64,000 nucleotides of DNA. Origin: an archaeon (lineage in GTDB: Archaea > Nanobdellota > Nanobdellia > Woesearchaeales > UBA9642). The stretch spans positions 1-64,000 of the forward strand of contig JAGVGF010000006.1 in assembly GCA_020057295.1 (NCBI GenBank). Direction: 5' to 3'. Made by a program: the position numbers and the translations under genes. The notes beneath the pieces are model-generated. The model saw only the letters and a program-made list of their open reading frames with translations. It was not told where the DNA came from and made no database searches. Shown piece after piece: positions 39,278 to 48,976 of this stretch; within the stretch, counting starts at the first letter, position 1, and each line of letters opens with the position of its first letter.

Positions 39278-39796
39278 GTGTTTAAGAGATTAAAAAAGAA
39301 AGGCTACTACTTCGTTATTGATGCGCTAATAGGAGCCACAATTATTTTCTTGTCATTAATGATTATATTAAATAGTGGTTCAAGACCTACAAAGGTGCAG
39401 TATAATTATGAAATGGCTGAAGAATATACTTCATTTATTATTAATACTAAAATGGAAGATTTAAACAGCGAATTGGTTCTACAAATGATTAATGACGGAC
39501 GTATTAAAGATACAAGACATAGTATTATAGAACAAGTTGACGAATTTGATTATAAGTCGATGAGTTCCGATGCTACAGCATTGGTTCAGAACATTACAGA
39601 ACCATTAATACCACAAAAATACGGATTTTCATACACGTTAATTAAAGGTGTCACACGAACACTAATTTACAGCAGGGCTTCTCCTGATATAAATAATGCT
39701 AAAATAGTTATTGCATCAAAAAAGATTACATTTCTTCAAATTGATAGTAGCACAATGTTTGGACCTGCACTTGTGGAGATTAAAATATGGGCATAA
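39278..39796 (+). CDS. Pilin/pseudopilin-like membrane-anchored protein
   Basis: KKKGYYFVIDALIGATIIFLSLMIIL N-terminal helix; pilus locus. Confidence 0.75.
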   Translation: MFKRLKKKGYYFVIDALIGATIIFLSLMIILNSGSRPTKVQYNYEMAEEYTSFIINTKMEDLNSELVLQMINDGRIKDTRHSIIEQVDEFDYKSMSSDATALVQNITEPLIPQKYGFSYTLIKGVTRTLIYSRASPDINNAKIVIASKKITFLQIDSSTMFGPALVEIKIWA

Positions 39797-40815
39797 TATT
39801 AAACAATAAAGGTAAAATGAAAAAAAAGGCAATATTGTTCTCTCTTATATCTGTATTGATGTCTATATTGTTTATAACATTATTTTCTCAAACATTTAGC
39901 ACAGTATTAGAAGATAGGATACCCGGAAGCAACATCAGAATAAAAGTTATTGATGTATACACAAGAAATTTTGAAAATTATGCTTCTGAAAGTATAAAGA
40001 TATCAACATACAGGGTGTTAGAATCTTTAACATCGCGTGGTTCTAGTCAAGGATTTTATACTGATCAAAATGATTTCAATAGAAAATTTTACAATTGCAT
40101 GACTTGTGGAACATTTGATTGTTCAGGGTCAGTATTACAACAATGTCCTATGGGCACTTCAGGTTATGATTTAAATTCTAGAATGAAAAATATTTCCGAC
40201 TTATCATTAGCACAATTAAATATTAAGACAGAATATAAGATACACAATGTAACAATAAGACAGGATTACCCTTTCGAGGTCGAAGTTACAATAAATATCT
40301 CATATAATATAACAGATAACAGCGGTAGCGGATATTATGCTAAATGGATAAAAAATAAAGTGATAACTCAAAGTGTATCCATAATAGGATTAACAGATCC
40401 TTTGGCTAATATTAGTAGTTATGGAAATGTGTCAAGAAAAATTACAAAATATAACGGTGTATGTGTTTTTAATGAAACTTGCTGGAATCTCGCTAACACA
40501 ATTACATTCTATAATAGTAATGATTATAGATACTATGTTGGAGGAGTAGGATTTTTACAGAGATATTGGAATGATCTCACACCATCATCATGTTGTGGAC
40601 TGGAACGTATAATGCATCCAACAGAATTCAAAATAGCATTCCCAGTTTACAGAAATAATAGTTATATAGACCATTATTATTGGAATGGCACAAATAATTG
40701 CTCTTTTGGAAAAATACTAAATTATACGTTCAATGGAGATAGTGTAAGTTTAGATGAAGAAACAGCTGCAAGGTATAAAATCAGTGCATATGGAACAGAG
40801 TTTTGTAAACCTTAA
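39787..40815 (+). CDS. Secreted/membrane-anchored protein of the pilus locus
   Basis: N-terminal TM KKKAILFSLISVLMSILFITLFSQTF; Cys-containing ectodomain; overlaps upstream gene. Confidence 0.75.
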   Translation: MGIILNNKGKMKKKAILFSLISVLMSILFITLFSQTFSTVLEDRIPGSNIRIKVIDVYTRNFENYASESIKISTYRVLESLTSRGSSQGFYTDQNDFNRKFYNCMTCGTFDCSGSVLQQCPMGTSGYDLNSRMKNISDLSLAQLNIKTEYKIHNVTIRQDYPFEVEVTINISYNITDNSGSGYYAKWIKNKVITQSVSIIGLTDPLANISSYGNVSRKITKYNGVCVFNETCWNLANTITFYNSNDYRYYVGGVGFLQRYWNDLTPSSCCGLERIMHPTEFKIAFPVYRNNSYIDHYYWNGTNNCSFGKILNYTFNGDSVSLDEETAARYKISAYGTEFCKP

Positions 40816-40892
40816 ATCAAGTACTACTATATAATAATCAACAAACTTTTTATAGGCTCCTGGAGAATGTTTTTAAGCATAATCATTGAAAA

Positions 40893-41348
40893 ATGGGTGA
40901 AGAGGTAGTTAGAACAGGGGTGGATGATCTCTTAGACTTGTTAGCGCGTAGTGCTAAGATTCCACTTACTGAAGCTGCAGCTAAGTTAAAGGTAGATGTA
41001 GGAGTAATCCAGGCATGGGTAGATTTCTTAGTTGAAGAAGGTATAGTAGGCATAGAATACAGATTTACTACACCTTACATATATCTCAATAAAGCTGTTA
41101 ATGCTAAAAAAGTCGAAGAACTAGATAAAGAAGAGAATTATAATATACAATTTTTTAAGAAAAAATTCTGGGAAAAGGCCAAATCTAATAACATACCTGA
41201 AAGTCAAATAGAAATGTTGTGGAAAAATCATATAGTTCAAGCATTAGATATTCAAAAGAAATATTTCTATTTTGAGTCACAACGTAGGAAATTACAGAAA
41301 GCAGATGAGTTATGGAAAGAATATAGGGAGTTAATACAATACACTTAA
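40893..41348 (+). CDS. Helix-turn-helix-like protein of the pilus locus
   Basis: LLDLLARSAKIPLTEAAAKLKVDVGVIQAWVDFLVEEGIVGIEYRFTTPYIYLN. Confidence 0.78.
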   Translation: MGEEVVRTGVDDLLDLLARSAKIPLTEAAAKLKVDVGVIQAWVDFLVEEGIVGIEYRFTTPYIYLNKAVNAKKVEELDKEENYNIQFFKKKFWEKAKSNNIPESQIEMLWKNHIVQALDIQKKYFYFESQRRKLQKADELWKEYRELIQYT

Positions 41349-41349
41349 T

Positions 41350-43173
41350 ATGGAATTAGAACAATATTTGGAACGCGACATAATAACATTCTTAGATAGT
41401 AAAATGGATAAGGATGAAAAAAATGTAATTGATAGAGAGGAAGATTACGGATTATATTTAACAAGAGATTACCTTAAAGACATATCTTATGCATTAGATA
41501 ATGATGAATTAACTAAAGCAAAAAAATTATTCGATGAATTGAAAATAAACTATAGCAGACTTCCTAAAAATAGTGTAGAGCGTAAAAAGATTTATTCTAT
41601 ATTAGAAAAAATGTATGAAAAAATACAAAATTATGTTAAAATCAAGGAAGGAAAAATAGAAATTATAAGACAGGGCGATAGTGAAATATTTAAGGATAAA
41701 ACAGATAAATTTACAGAGCTAAATACCGGATCACCAACCGTTGAAGAGTCTAAACCAGAAGTATCCATGCCTGTAAAGCAACAACCAGACAATACAGTAA
41801 GACCTCAGAAACATAAAAATGTTGAAGAAGATAAAATATTCGTTACAAGTAAAGGCAAGATAATTAATTCTAAAAGTTCTACAACACCTATAGAATCTAA
41901 TATCACAGAAAGCAGTATAAAGAATTCAAAAAAGGATAATATAAAGTATTATGATGAAAAAACAGAATCTGAAAAAGAAGGCGATATTAGTAGCTTAAAT
42001 GTTTTTGTTAAAAGTAAATCGGAAACTCCTATTTTTAATCAATCTTCAAGTAATATCACAGAGAAAGAGAATAAACATTTAATGCGTAACGAATATAGAG
42101 AACATTCATTTAAGGAAATTCCTAGAACTCCAAGATATTCTGAGGAGAAATCTCTGGATTTAGAACATCTAAAAAACGACATAATAAATAAAACAGTTGA
42201 ACAGGTTGAAAAATTAAAGACACACATTACTGAAAAATTGTTAGATGAGATTAAGAAAAAATTAGAAGAAGAGAACAACATACAGAATCAGAAAATCGAG
42301 CAACTAAAACAAGAAATAGTCGCTCAAGCAATGAATGAGATACGTAAAAAAATTGATCAGGAGAAACGTTCAGAAACTCATAAAATTGATTTAATAAAAA
42401 ACGAGATACTTAGTGAAGTATTCGAAAAAGCACAGACAATGATTGCTATTAATGATAAACAACATAATGCTGATCCGAACAATCGTGTTGTTGTTGAACA
42501 TTATCGTATTGAAAGTCCTACATTAAATATACCCGCTCTTGATCGCAGCGATATCATAAGATTTACTAAACCATTAAAAGCTGAAGAGCATAATAAGAAA
42601 GAAAACACTAGCGATATTAAGAATAATTTGATAGATATCAACAAATATTCTGATAATCAATTACAGATAGTTTATGAACAGGCAGTATACCATATGTTTA
42701 ATGATAAGTATGAGGATGCTGCTAAACTTTTTAGAAAAATAATTAATTTACAACCAAATAATAAAGCTGCAAGAATTAGATTACAAGAATGTTTAGACAA
42801 GGAACCAGAGCTAATGAATAATACAGAAGTTGCTGATGATAAAATTATTCAGCCACTAATTAAGATACAGAAGACCGCACATCATAAGGATCCAGTAATT
42901 AAAGAGTATGATGTTGAAGATTTTAAAAGCGACATGACTGAACATGCACATAAAATGACGAAGAAAATCGAAGAAATTCATAAGAACAGGCTTAGACATA
43001 AATATTCTGATGAAGAAATACAAAAATTATATGAGGAAGCCATATATACAATGTTCCAAAATAATTATGGAGAAGCCAAGGAACTTTTTGAAAAATTATT
43101 AGAGATTAGGCCTGAAAATAGGGCTGCTAAGATTAGATTACAAGAATGTTTAGAGGCGATGAGTAATGCTTGA
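41350..43173 (+). CDS. Coiled-coil protein with two C-terminal TPR-like repeats
   Basis: YSDNQLQIVYEQAVYHMFNDKYEDAAKLFRKIINLQPNNKAARIRLQECL and YSDEEIQKLYEEAIYTMFQNNYGEAKELFEKLLEIRPENRAAKIRLQECL. Confidence 0.83.
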   Translation: MELEQYLERDIITFLDSKMDKDEKNVIDREEDYGLYLTRDYLKDISYALDNDELTKAKKLFDELKINYSRLPKNSVERKKIYSILEKMYEKIQNYVKIKEGKIEIIRQGDSEIFKDKTDKFTELNTGSPTVEESKPEVSMPVKQQPDNTVRPQKHKNVEEDKIFVTSKGKIINSKSSTTPIESNITESSIKNSKKDNIKYYDEKTESEKEGDISSLNVFVKSKSETPIFNQSSSNITEKENKHLMRNEYREHSFKEIPRTPRYSEEKSLDLEHLKNDIINKTVEQVEKLKTHITEKLLDEIKKKLEEENNIQNQKIEQLKQEIVAQAMNEIRKKIDQEKRSETHKIDLIKNEILSEVFEKAQTMIAINDKQHNADPNNRVVVEHYRIESPTLNIPALDRSDIIRFTKPLKAEEHNKKENTSDIKNNLIDINKYSDNQLQIVYEQAVYHMFNDKYEDAAKLFRKIINLQPNNKAARIRLQECLDKEPELMNNTEVADDKIIQPLIKIQKTAHHKDPVIKEYDVEDFKSDMTEHAHKMTKKIEEIHKNRLRHKYSDEEIQKLYEEAIYTMFQNNYGEAKELFEKLLEIRPENRAAKIRLQECLEAMSNA

Positions 43174-44659
43174 AACAAGTTATCCTACACAATTTGAAGA
43201 GACTAAAAAAGACAAGAAAGTAGAAACATACCTTGATAAGTATAAACTAAAGATTAACGATATACTTGTTGAAATTAATATAGTTCTTTATGAAGATGAG
43301 CCTACACCAAAGTATATGGTTTCATTAACTAATATAAGCGATGCTACTAAACTTATACTGGAAAAAATTAGACAAGAATTTATCTCTAGAGTAGATTCTA
43401 AACAGATTGAAAATGCAAATAATGCCAATGAAAGTAAAGATAAATTTCAATCGGAAATCACAACGCTTATTAAAAAATATTTTCCATCAGCCAACGAAGA
43501 AACAACTAACATGTTAGTAAATTATATTATACAAGAAAATCTTGGATTAGGAAAAATTGAAATATTATTGAAGGATATATTTTTAGAAGAAATTGTTGTT
43601 AATAATCATTCTGAAGCGCTATGGGTATATCATAAAAAACACGGATGGTTAATGACTAATATTAAATTAATAACTGAAGCTAAGATCAGACATTATGCTA
43701 CGATGATTGGTAGAGAAGTTGGTAAAGAAATTACTACATTAAGTCCATTAATGGATGCACACTTAAGTACAGGAGATAGGGTAAATTCTACACTATATCC
43801 TATCTCGAGTAAGGGTAACACAATTACAATAAGAAAGTTCTCCGCAGACCCTTGGACAATTACTAAATTCATTAAAGATAATACATTATCTGTCGAAGCT
43901 GCAGCATTTATATGGTTGGCTGTACAGAATGAATTATCAGTACTTGTTGCAGGAGGTACTGGTTCTGGTAAGACAAGTATGTTGAATGTTGTTGCAAATT
44001 TTTTCCCGCCTAATCAACGTATATTAAGTATTGAAGATACTCGAGAATTGACTCTGCCAAGTAATTTACATTGGGTTCCTATGGAGACAAGACTTCCTAA
44101 TCCTGAAGGTAAAGGAGAAATTACGATGCTTGACTTGCTTGTTAATAGTTTAAGAATGAGACCAGATAGAATATTAGTCGGAGAAATTAGAAGACAAAAG
44201 GAAGCGCAAGTAGTTTTAGAGGCAATGCACACCGGACATTCAGTATACGCAACTATTCACGCTAACAATGCTGATGAAGTTATTGTTAGATTAACTAATC
44301 CTCCTATTGATATTCCTAAACCAATGATTTCTTCACTTTCAATAATAATTGCACAGTCTAGGAACAGAAGAACTGGTAAGAGAAGAACATTACAAATCGC
44401 TGAAGTAACATCAACTGGTGATGCACGCATATTAATGCAACTAAATGTTGGTGAGGATAAATTAGAAAAAATGAGTGATTCCGAGGCAGTACTCGAGAGG
44501 CTAAAACTTTACACAGGTTTGAGTGCTGAAAATATCGCTAAAGATTTAGAGCAAAAAACTAGAATATTGAAATGGCTTGTCAAAAATAATATTGAAAACG
44601 TTGATAAGATTGGTGCAGTAATGTCAAGATATTATTTAGGAAACTTAAAAATAGATTAA
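43166..44659 (+). CDS. Type IV pilus/Tad-type secretion ATPase (GspE/VirB11 superfamily)
   Basis: LVAGGTGSGKTSMLN, LVGEIRRQKEAQVVLEAMHTGHSVYATIHANNADEVIVRL. Confidence 0.96.
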   Translation: MLETSYPTQFEETKKDKKVETYLDKYKLKINDILVEINIVLYEDEPTPKYMVSLTNISDATKLILEKIRQEFISRVDSKQIENANNANESKDKFQSEITTLIKKYFPSANEETTNMLVNYIIQENLGLGKIEILLKDIFLEEIVVNNHSEALWVYHKKHGWLMTNIKLITEAKIRHYATMIGREVGKEITTLSPLMDAHLSTGDRVNSTLYPISSKGNTITIRKFSADPWTITKFIKDNTLSVEAAAFIWLAVQNELSVLVAGGTGSGKTSMLNVVANFFPPNQRILSIEDTRELTLPSNLHWVPMETRLPNPEGKGEITMLDLLVNSLRMRPDRILVGEIRRQKEAQVVLEAMHTGHSVYATIHANNADEVIVRLTNPPIDIPKPMISSLSIIIAQSRNRRTGKRRTLQIAEVTSTGDARILMQLNVGEDKLEKMSDSEAVLERLKLYTGLSAENIAKDLEQKTRILKWLVKNNIENVDKIGAVMSRYYLGNLKID

Positions 44660-44726
44660 ATTATAAGAAATTCACAATCAATAGTAATGTTAAATCATTA
44701 AAAAAAAATATTTTTTGAGGTGTTAG

Positions 44727-45536
44727 ATGGGGTTTGCGCAAAGTTTGGCATTACAGATGCCAGACTTGAAGGATAAAATAAGAAGCGCAGGTATACATAA
44801 GAAACCTGCGGAATTTGTTGACGAATCATTAAAAAATGCTTTCTTCATGTCAATAATGATTAGTGTTCTATCAATATTTTTAATACTACAAAATGAACTC
44901 TCCATATTGATGGTTTTTGTAGTATTTATAATAAGTTTTGCAATATTATTTTTTTTAATGCTTAAAAGATTAGACGTAGCTATCAGTAAAAGGGAAAAAG
45001 AGATTGACAAAGATGTTTTGTTTGCTGGAAGATTTTTACTTGTAAAATTGAACAGCGGCAAACCTTTAATTAACGCATTATTTGATGCATCCCAAAGTTA
45101 TGGCGTTGCAGGCAGTTATTTCCAAGAGATTGTTGAAGATATAAAAATGGGCACCCCATTAGAAGAAGCTTTAGAAAGAGCATATAAGACCACTCCTTCG
45201 AAAAGATTTAAAAAAATATTATTTCAGATTAATAATGCATTAAAAATTGGTGTAGATGTATCTCAACCACTAGAAGCAATATTACAAGAGATATCGGGTG
45301 AACAATTACTCGAAATTCAAAAATATGGTAAGAAATTAAATTCTGTAATAATGTTTTATTTATTGCTAGCAATTGTTGTACCATCACTAGGAATAACATT
45401 ATTTAGCATAGTCGCATCTATGATGTCGCTAAAACTTGATTTAATAGCATTTGTTGGAATATTGGCCGCATTAGTTATTGTGCAATTCATATTTATTGGA
45501 ATGATAAAAGGAATCAGACCTAATTTGAACATTTAA
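44727..45536 (+). CDS. TadC/FlaJ-type pilus assembly membrane protein 1
   Basis: FLLVKLNSGKPLINALFDASQSYG...EIVEDIKMGTPLEEALERA; four TM helices. Confidence 0.87.
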   Translation: MGFAQSLALQMPDLKDKIRSAGIHKKPAEFVDESLKNAFFMSIMISVLSIFLILQNELSILMVFVVFIISFAILFFLMLKRLDVAISKREKEIDKDVLFAGRFLLVKLNSGKPLINALFDASQSYGVAGSYFQEIVEDIKMGTPLEEALERAYKTTPSKRFKKILFQINNALKIGVDVSQPLEAILQEISGEQLLEIQKYGKKLNSVIMFYLLLAIVVPSLGITLFSIVASMMSLKLDLIAFVGILAALVIVQFIFIGMIKGIRPNLNI

Positions 45537-45584
45537 TTAAACAATCATTAATAAAATTAAAAAATTTAGATATTGGAGACGTAA

Positions 45585-46625
45585 ATGGTTTTATTTGCTG
45601 AAGAGTTCGGAAAGGCATTCATATTCAAAAAGTTCAGACCTAAGATTAGAAGTTTCTTTCTAAAAGCAGGATATGAAGATGTACCTTACGAATTATTTGG
45701 AATATTATTCTATATATCATTAGTGCTAACATATTTTATCTACATATTAGCTATATATCCAAAAATCACAACACTTCCAGATAACGGCGGATTAACTTTG
45801 ATGTTGTTAACTTTTATAAGTTGGGTAATTGTTCAGATAATAATTCTATTTACTATTATTATGTATATGTATATTAGTCTGAATATTAAAGTATATTCAA
45901 GAACTAAAAATATAGAATACATTTTACCAGATTATTTGCAGATTGTGTCTTCAAATTTGAAAGGAGGACTATCTTTTGAGAAGGCGTTATGGTCTGCTAT
46001 CAAACCAGAATTCGGCGTTATAGCTAAAGAAATAACCATGGTCTCCAAGAAAGTAATGACAGGAAATGACTTGGTTGAAGCTTTAGAGGAATTTACTGAA
46101 AAATATGATTCACCGATTCTTAAAAGATCTTTTGATTTAATTATTGGAGAAGTCGAGAGCGGTGGTAAAATTGCAGAAATAGTTGATAGAGTTATTGATA
46201 ATATTAGAAAAACTAAAGCATTAAAAGAGGAAATGAACGCGGCAACTACTACTTACATGATATTTATCGGAGCTATAGTTATTGTTATCGCTCCAGGATT
46301 ATTCGCGCTATCATATTATTTATTGCATGTAATGATTGGTTTCAGTTCACAATTATCTTCGCTTAATAGTGCCAACATGCCTATCAGTTTTTCTTCTGAT
46401 AGTGTGAAACCTGAAGATTTTAAGACATTTGCCATAGCAGCCGTAATTATTACTTCATTTTTTTCATCATTAATAACTTCGCTTATAGAAAAAGGAGATT
46501 TTAAAGGAGGAATTAAATATATTCCAGTATTTATGGTTTCATCAGTATTATTCTACTTTATATTTTTAGCAATATTCGGATATTTTTTCGGAGGAATAAC
46601 TCCTACAGGAGCAGGATTAACTTAA
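45585..46625 (+). CDS. TadC/FlaJ-type pilus assembly membrane protein 2
   Basis: YLQIVSSNLKGGLSFEKALWSAIKPEFGVIAKEITMVSKKVMTGNDLVEAL; TM helices. Confidence 0.88.
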   Translation: MVLFAEEFGKAFIFKKFRPKIRSFFLKAGYEDVPYELFGILFYISLVLTYFIYILAIYPKITTLPDNGGLTLMLLTFISWVIVQIIILFTIIMYMYISLNIKVYSRTKNIEYILPDYLQIVSSNLKGGLSFEKALWSAIKPEFGVIAKEITMVSKKVMTGNDLVEALEEFTEKYDSPILKRSFDLIIGEVESGGKIAEIVDRVIDNIRKTKALKEEMNAATTTYMIFIGAIVIVIAPGLFALSYYLLHVMIGFSSQLSSLNSANMPISFSSDSVKPEDFKTFAIAAVIITSFFSSLITSLIEKGDFKGGIKYIPVFMVSSVLFYFIFLAIFGYFFGGITPTGAGLT

Positions 46626-46719
46626 AATATAATTGCATAACATTGTTAATATCAAATAATAAGAAATAATCAAATTATAAATGTAAAAATTTATAAAATA
46701 CTAAACCAAAGGTGTAATC

Positions 46720-47181
46720 ATGTATAATAAAAAAGGTCAAGCAGCCATTGAATTTCTAGTTACATACGGTTGGGCTATAATGGCGGCAATGATTGTTATT
46801 GCAGCATTAACATATTTTGGAGTTACAAACCCTGCTACATCTCTTCCTGATAAATGTATATTCTCTAACGGTTTTGATTGTAAAGATTTTAGATTAACAG
46901 CTAGTCAAGCACAGCTTCAATTAACTAATGGTTTGGGACAAACCATGTTTACACTTTCATCAAAAACTACAGAAAATGGAGTTGCATGCACAATAAATGG
47001 TGCAGCCAGTATAGGACAACTAGATCCTGAAGAGACTATGAGCGTGGTATGTAGTACTCTTCCAAATGCTCCTTTTAATGTTCGTGAAAAAGGGAAAGTC
47101 AAAGTTTCTATTAATTATTTAAAAACTGTAGGCGGATATAATCAAGTATCATTAGGAGAATTATATGCCATAGTGCAGTAG
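46720..47181 (+). CDS. Class III signal-peptide prepilin 1
   Basis: KKGQAAIEFLVTYGWAIMAAMIVIAALTYFGV. Confidence 0.93.
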   Translation: MYNKKGQAAIEFLVTYGWAIMAAMIVIAALTYFGVTNPATSLPDKCIFSNGFDCKDFRLTASQAQLQLTNGLGQTMFTLSSKTTENGVACTINGAASIGQLDPEETMSVVCSTLPNAPFNVREKGKVKVSINYLKTVGGYNQVSLGELYAIVQ

Positions 47182-47200
47182 AGATGAGTAAAAATTCAAA

Positions 47201-47647
47201 ATGATTAAATTAACTAAAGGTCAAGCAGCATTAGAATTTATGCTAACATACGGATGGGCATTACTTGTACTTGGGGCACTAATTGCTGGATTAGCATATT
47301 TTATGCCTCATCCTAAGTCATTATTACCAGATAAGTGCGTATTCGGTGCAATAACACCATGTTTAGGTGTACAATTAACAGATGCAGAACTAATAATGGT
47401 GTTAAGAAATAGTGCAGGTCAAACATTATACGATTTTAATGCTACAACCATAATGCCTAAAAATGTTAAATGTAATGTTATGGGATTATCACAAGCAGAT
47501 ATACCTGTAGATCAAAGATTTAATATCACATGCAATAATGCTATCTTAGGTTTTAAAGATGATACTAGAGTTAGGATATTAATAACATACAAAAAAATTA
47601 GGGGCGGATTAGACCAAACAGAGATAGGTGAAGTATATGCGAAATAG
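47201..47647 (+). CDS. Class III signal-peptide prepilin 2
   Basis: TKGQAALEFMLTYGWALLVLGALIAGLAYF. Confidence 0.93.
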   Translation: MIKLTKGQAALEFMLTYGWALLVLGALIAGLAYFMPHPKSLLPDKCVFGAITPCLGVQLTDAELIMVLRNSAGQTLYDFNATTIMPKNVKCNVMGLSQADIPVDQRFNITCNNAILGFKDDTRVRILITYKKIRGGLDQTEIGEVYAK

Positions 47648-48131
47648 GGGTCAAGCAGCAATAGAATTTCTAGTTACATACGGTTGGGCTATATTAGGAG
47701 TTTTGATAGTTATAAGTATGCTTGGATATTTTGGAATATTTAATACTCAAAGATATGTCAATGATGTATGCTATTTTGGTGATCAAATGACGTGTGAAGA
47801 TTATATATTATATAATGATTCATGGACTAATGTTACTCTAAGAAATAATTTTGGTGTAGCAGTAAGCATTAATGGAGTAACAGCAAAATCTGATTATGGG
47901 ACAGTGAGTTGTTTAAGTTCAATTCCAACTACAGGAAACGCTATTCCAAGAACCAACATACCTCCAAGTAATACTTTTGAATTAAGCTGTAAAATATATG
48001 ATATTGCAGGTGCAAGATTACCAATAAATAATAAAATAAGGTATAGAATGATTGTGGAATTTAATAGAACTGGATCAAATAATGCTCATAATCAAACAGG
48101 AGATTTAACAGTAACCGTACAGAAAAAATAA
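47628..48131 (+). CDS. Class III signal-peptide prepilin 3
   Basis: NRGQAAIEFLVTYGWAILGVLIVISMLGYFGI; overlaps end of prepilin 2. Confidence 0.93.
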   Translation: MKYMRNRGQAAIEFLVTYGWAILGVLIVISMLGYFGIFNTQRYVNDVCYFGDQMTCEDYILYNDSWTNVTLRNNFGVAVSINGVTAKSDYGTVSCLSSIPTTGNAIPRTNIPPSNTFELSCKIYDIAGARLPINNKIRYRMIVEFNRTGSNNAHNQTGDLTVTVQKK

Positions 48132-48297
48132 TACCATAATATACGCAGAGACATTTATCTTTCACAAATCAAAATATTTATAAACAATTAACGATTACCT
48201 TGATTAACGAAATCGTTCTAAGATTTAATGATCAAGAAGTAATTGGAAAGCAAAGGCGATAAACATTGTTAAAATGTTGAAAAGTAAAGGTGATTAC

Positions 48298-48921
48298 ATG
48301 GAACAGATTAAGACAGGAACAACTACACTAGGTCTAGTATGTAAGGATGCTGTAATACTTGGTGCAGATAATCGTATTACTGCAGGAAGTTTTATTGCAG
48401 GTAAAGATTTTGATAAAGTTATACAAATCAATGAAAATATTGCTGTAACTGTTGCTGGTTCTGTGAGTGATATTCAGATGTTTGTTAAAATGTTTAGAGC
48501 AGAATTAAAATTAAAGAGTATGAAGACTAATAGAACTATAAACGTTAAAGAAGCAGCAAATTTTGCTGCAAGAATAAGCTATGAAAATGCTAGATCATAT
48601 TTTCCAAGCATCGCGCATTTACTAATTGGAGGATATGATAATACGGGTCCAAGAGTTTATGAAGTTCATATGGATGGATGTATACTAGATATTAAAGAGT
48701 ATGTAAGTACTGGTTCTGGTAGTATAATTGTTTATGGAGTATTAGAAAATTCTTATAAAGAAAATATGAGTGTTAAAGATGCTGAAGATTTAGCTGTTAA
48801 AGCTATAGGAGCTGCAATGCAGAGAGATTCAGGTTCAGGTAATGGTCTTATTGTAATGACAATAACTAAAGGAAGTATTAAAAAAACTGTGCAGAAAAAG
48901 GTTTCTGGAAATCTTGTATAA
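48298..48921 (+). CDS. psmB: Proteasome beta subunit
   Basis: Short propeptide MEQIKTG/TTTLGL, GADNRITAG, GSGNGLIVMTI. Confidence 0.96.
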   Translation: MEQIKTGTTTLGLVCKDAVILGADNRITAGSFIAGKDFDKVIQINENIAVTVAGSVSDIQMFVKMFRAELKLKSMKTNRTINVKEAANFAARISYENARSYFPSIAHLLIGGYDNTGPRVYEVHMDGCILDIKEYVSTGSGSIIVYGVLENSYKENMSVKDAEDLAVKAIGAAMQRDSGSGNGLIVMTITKGSIKKTVQKKVSGNLV

Positions 48922-48976
48922 ACATTTTAAGTTATACAATTAAATAAATATAGTGATAGAATTATAGGTGATATAA

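Noticed and set aside
46240-46256. ACTACTACT similarity to the AGTACTACT motif
   Set aside because: Inside a coding region (Thr codons)
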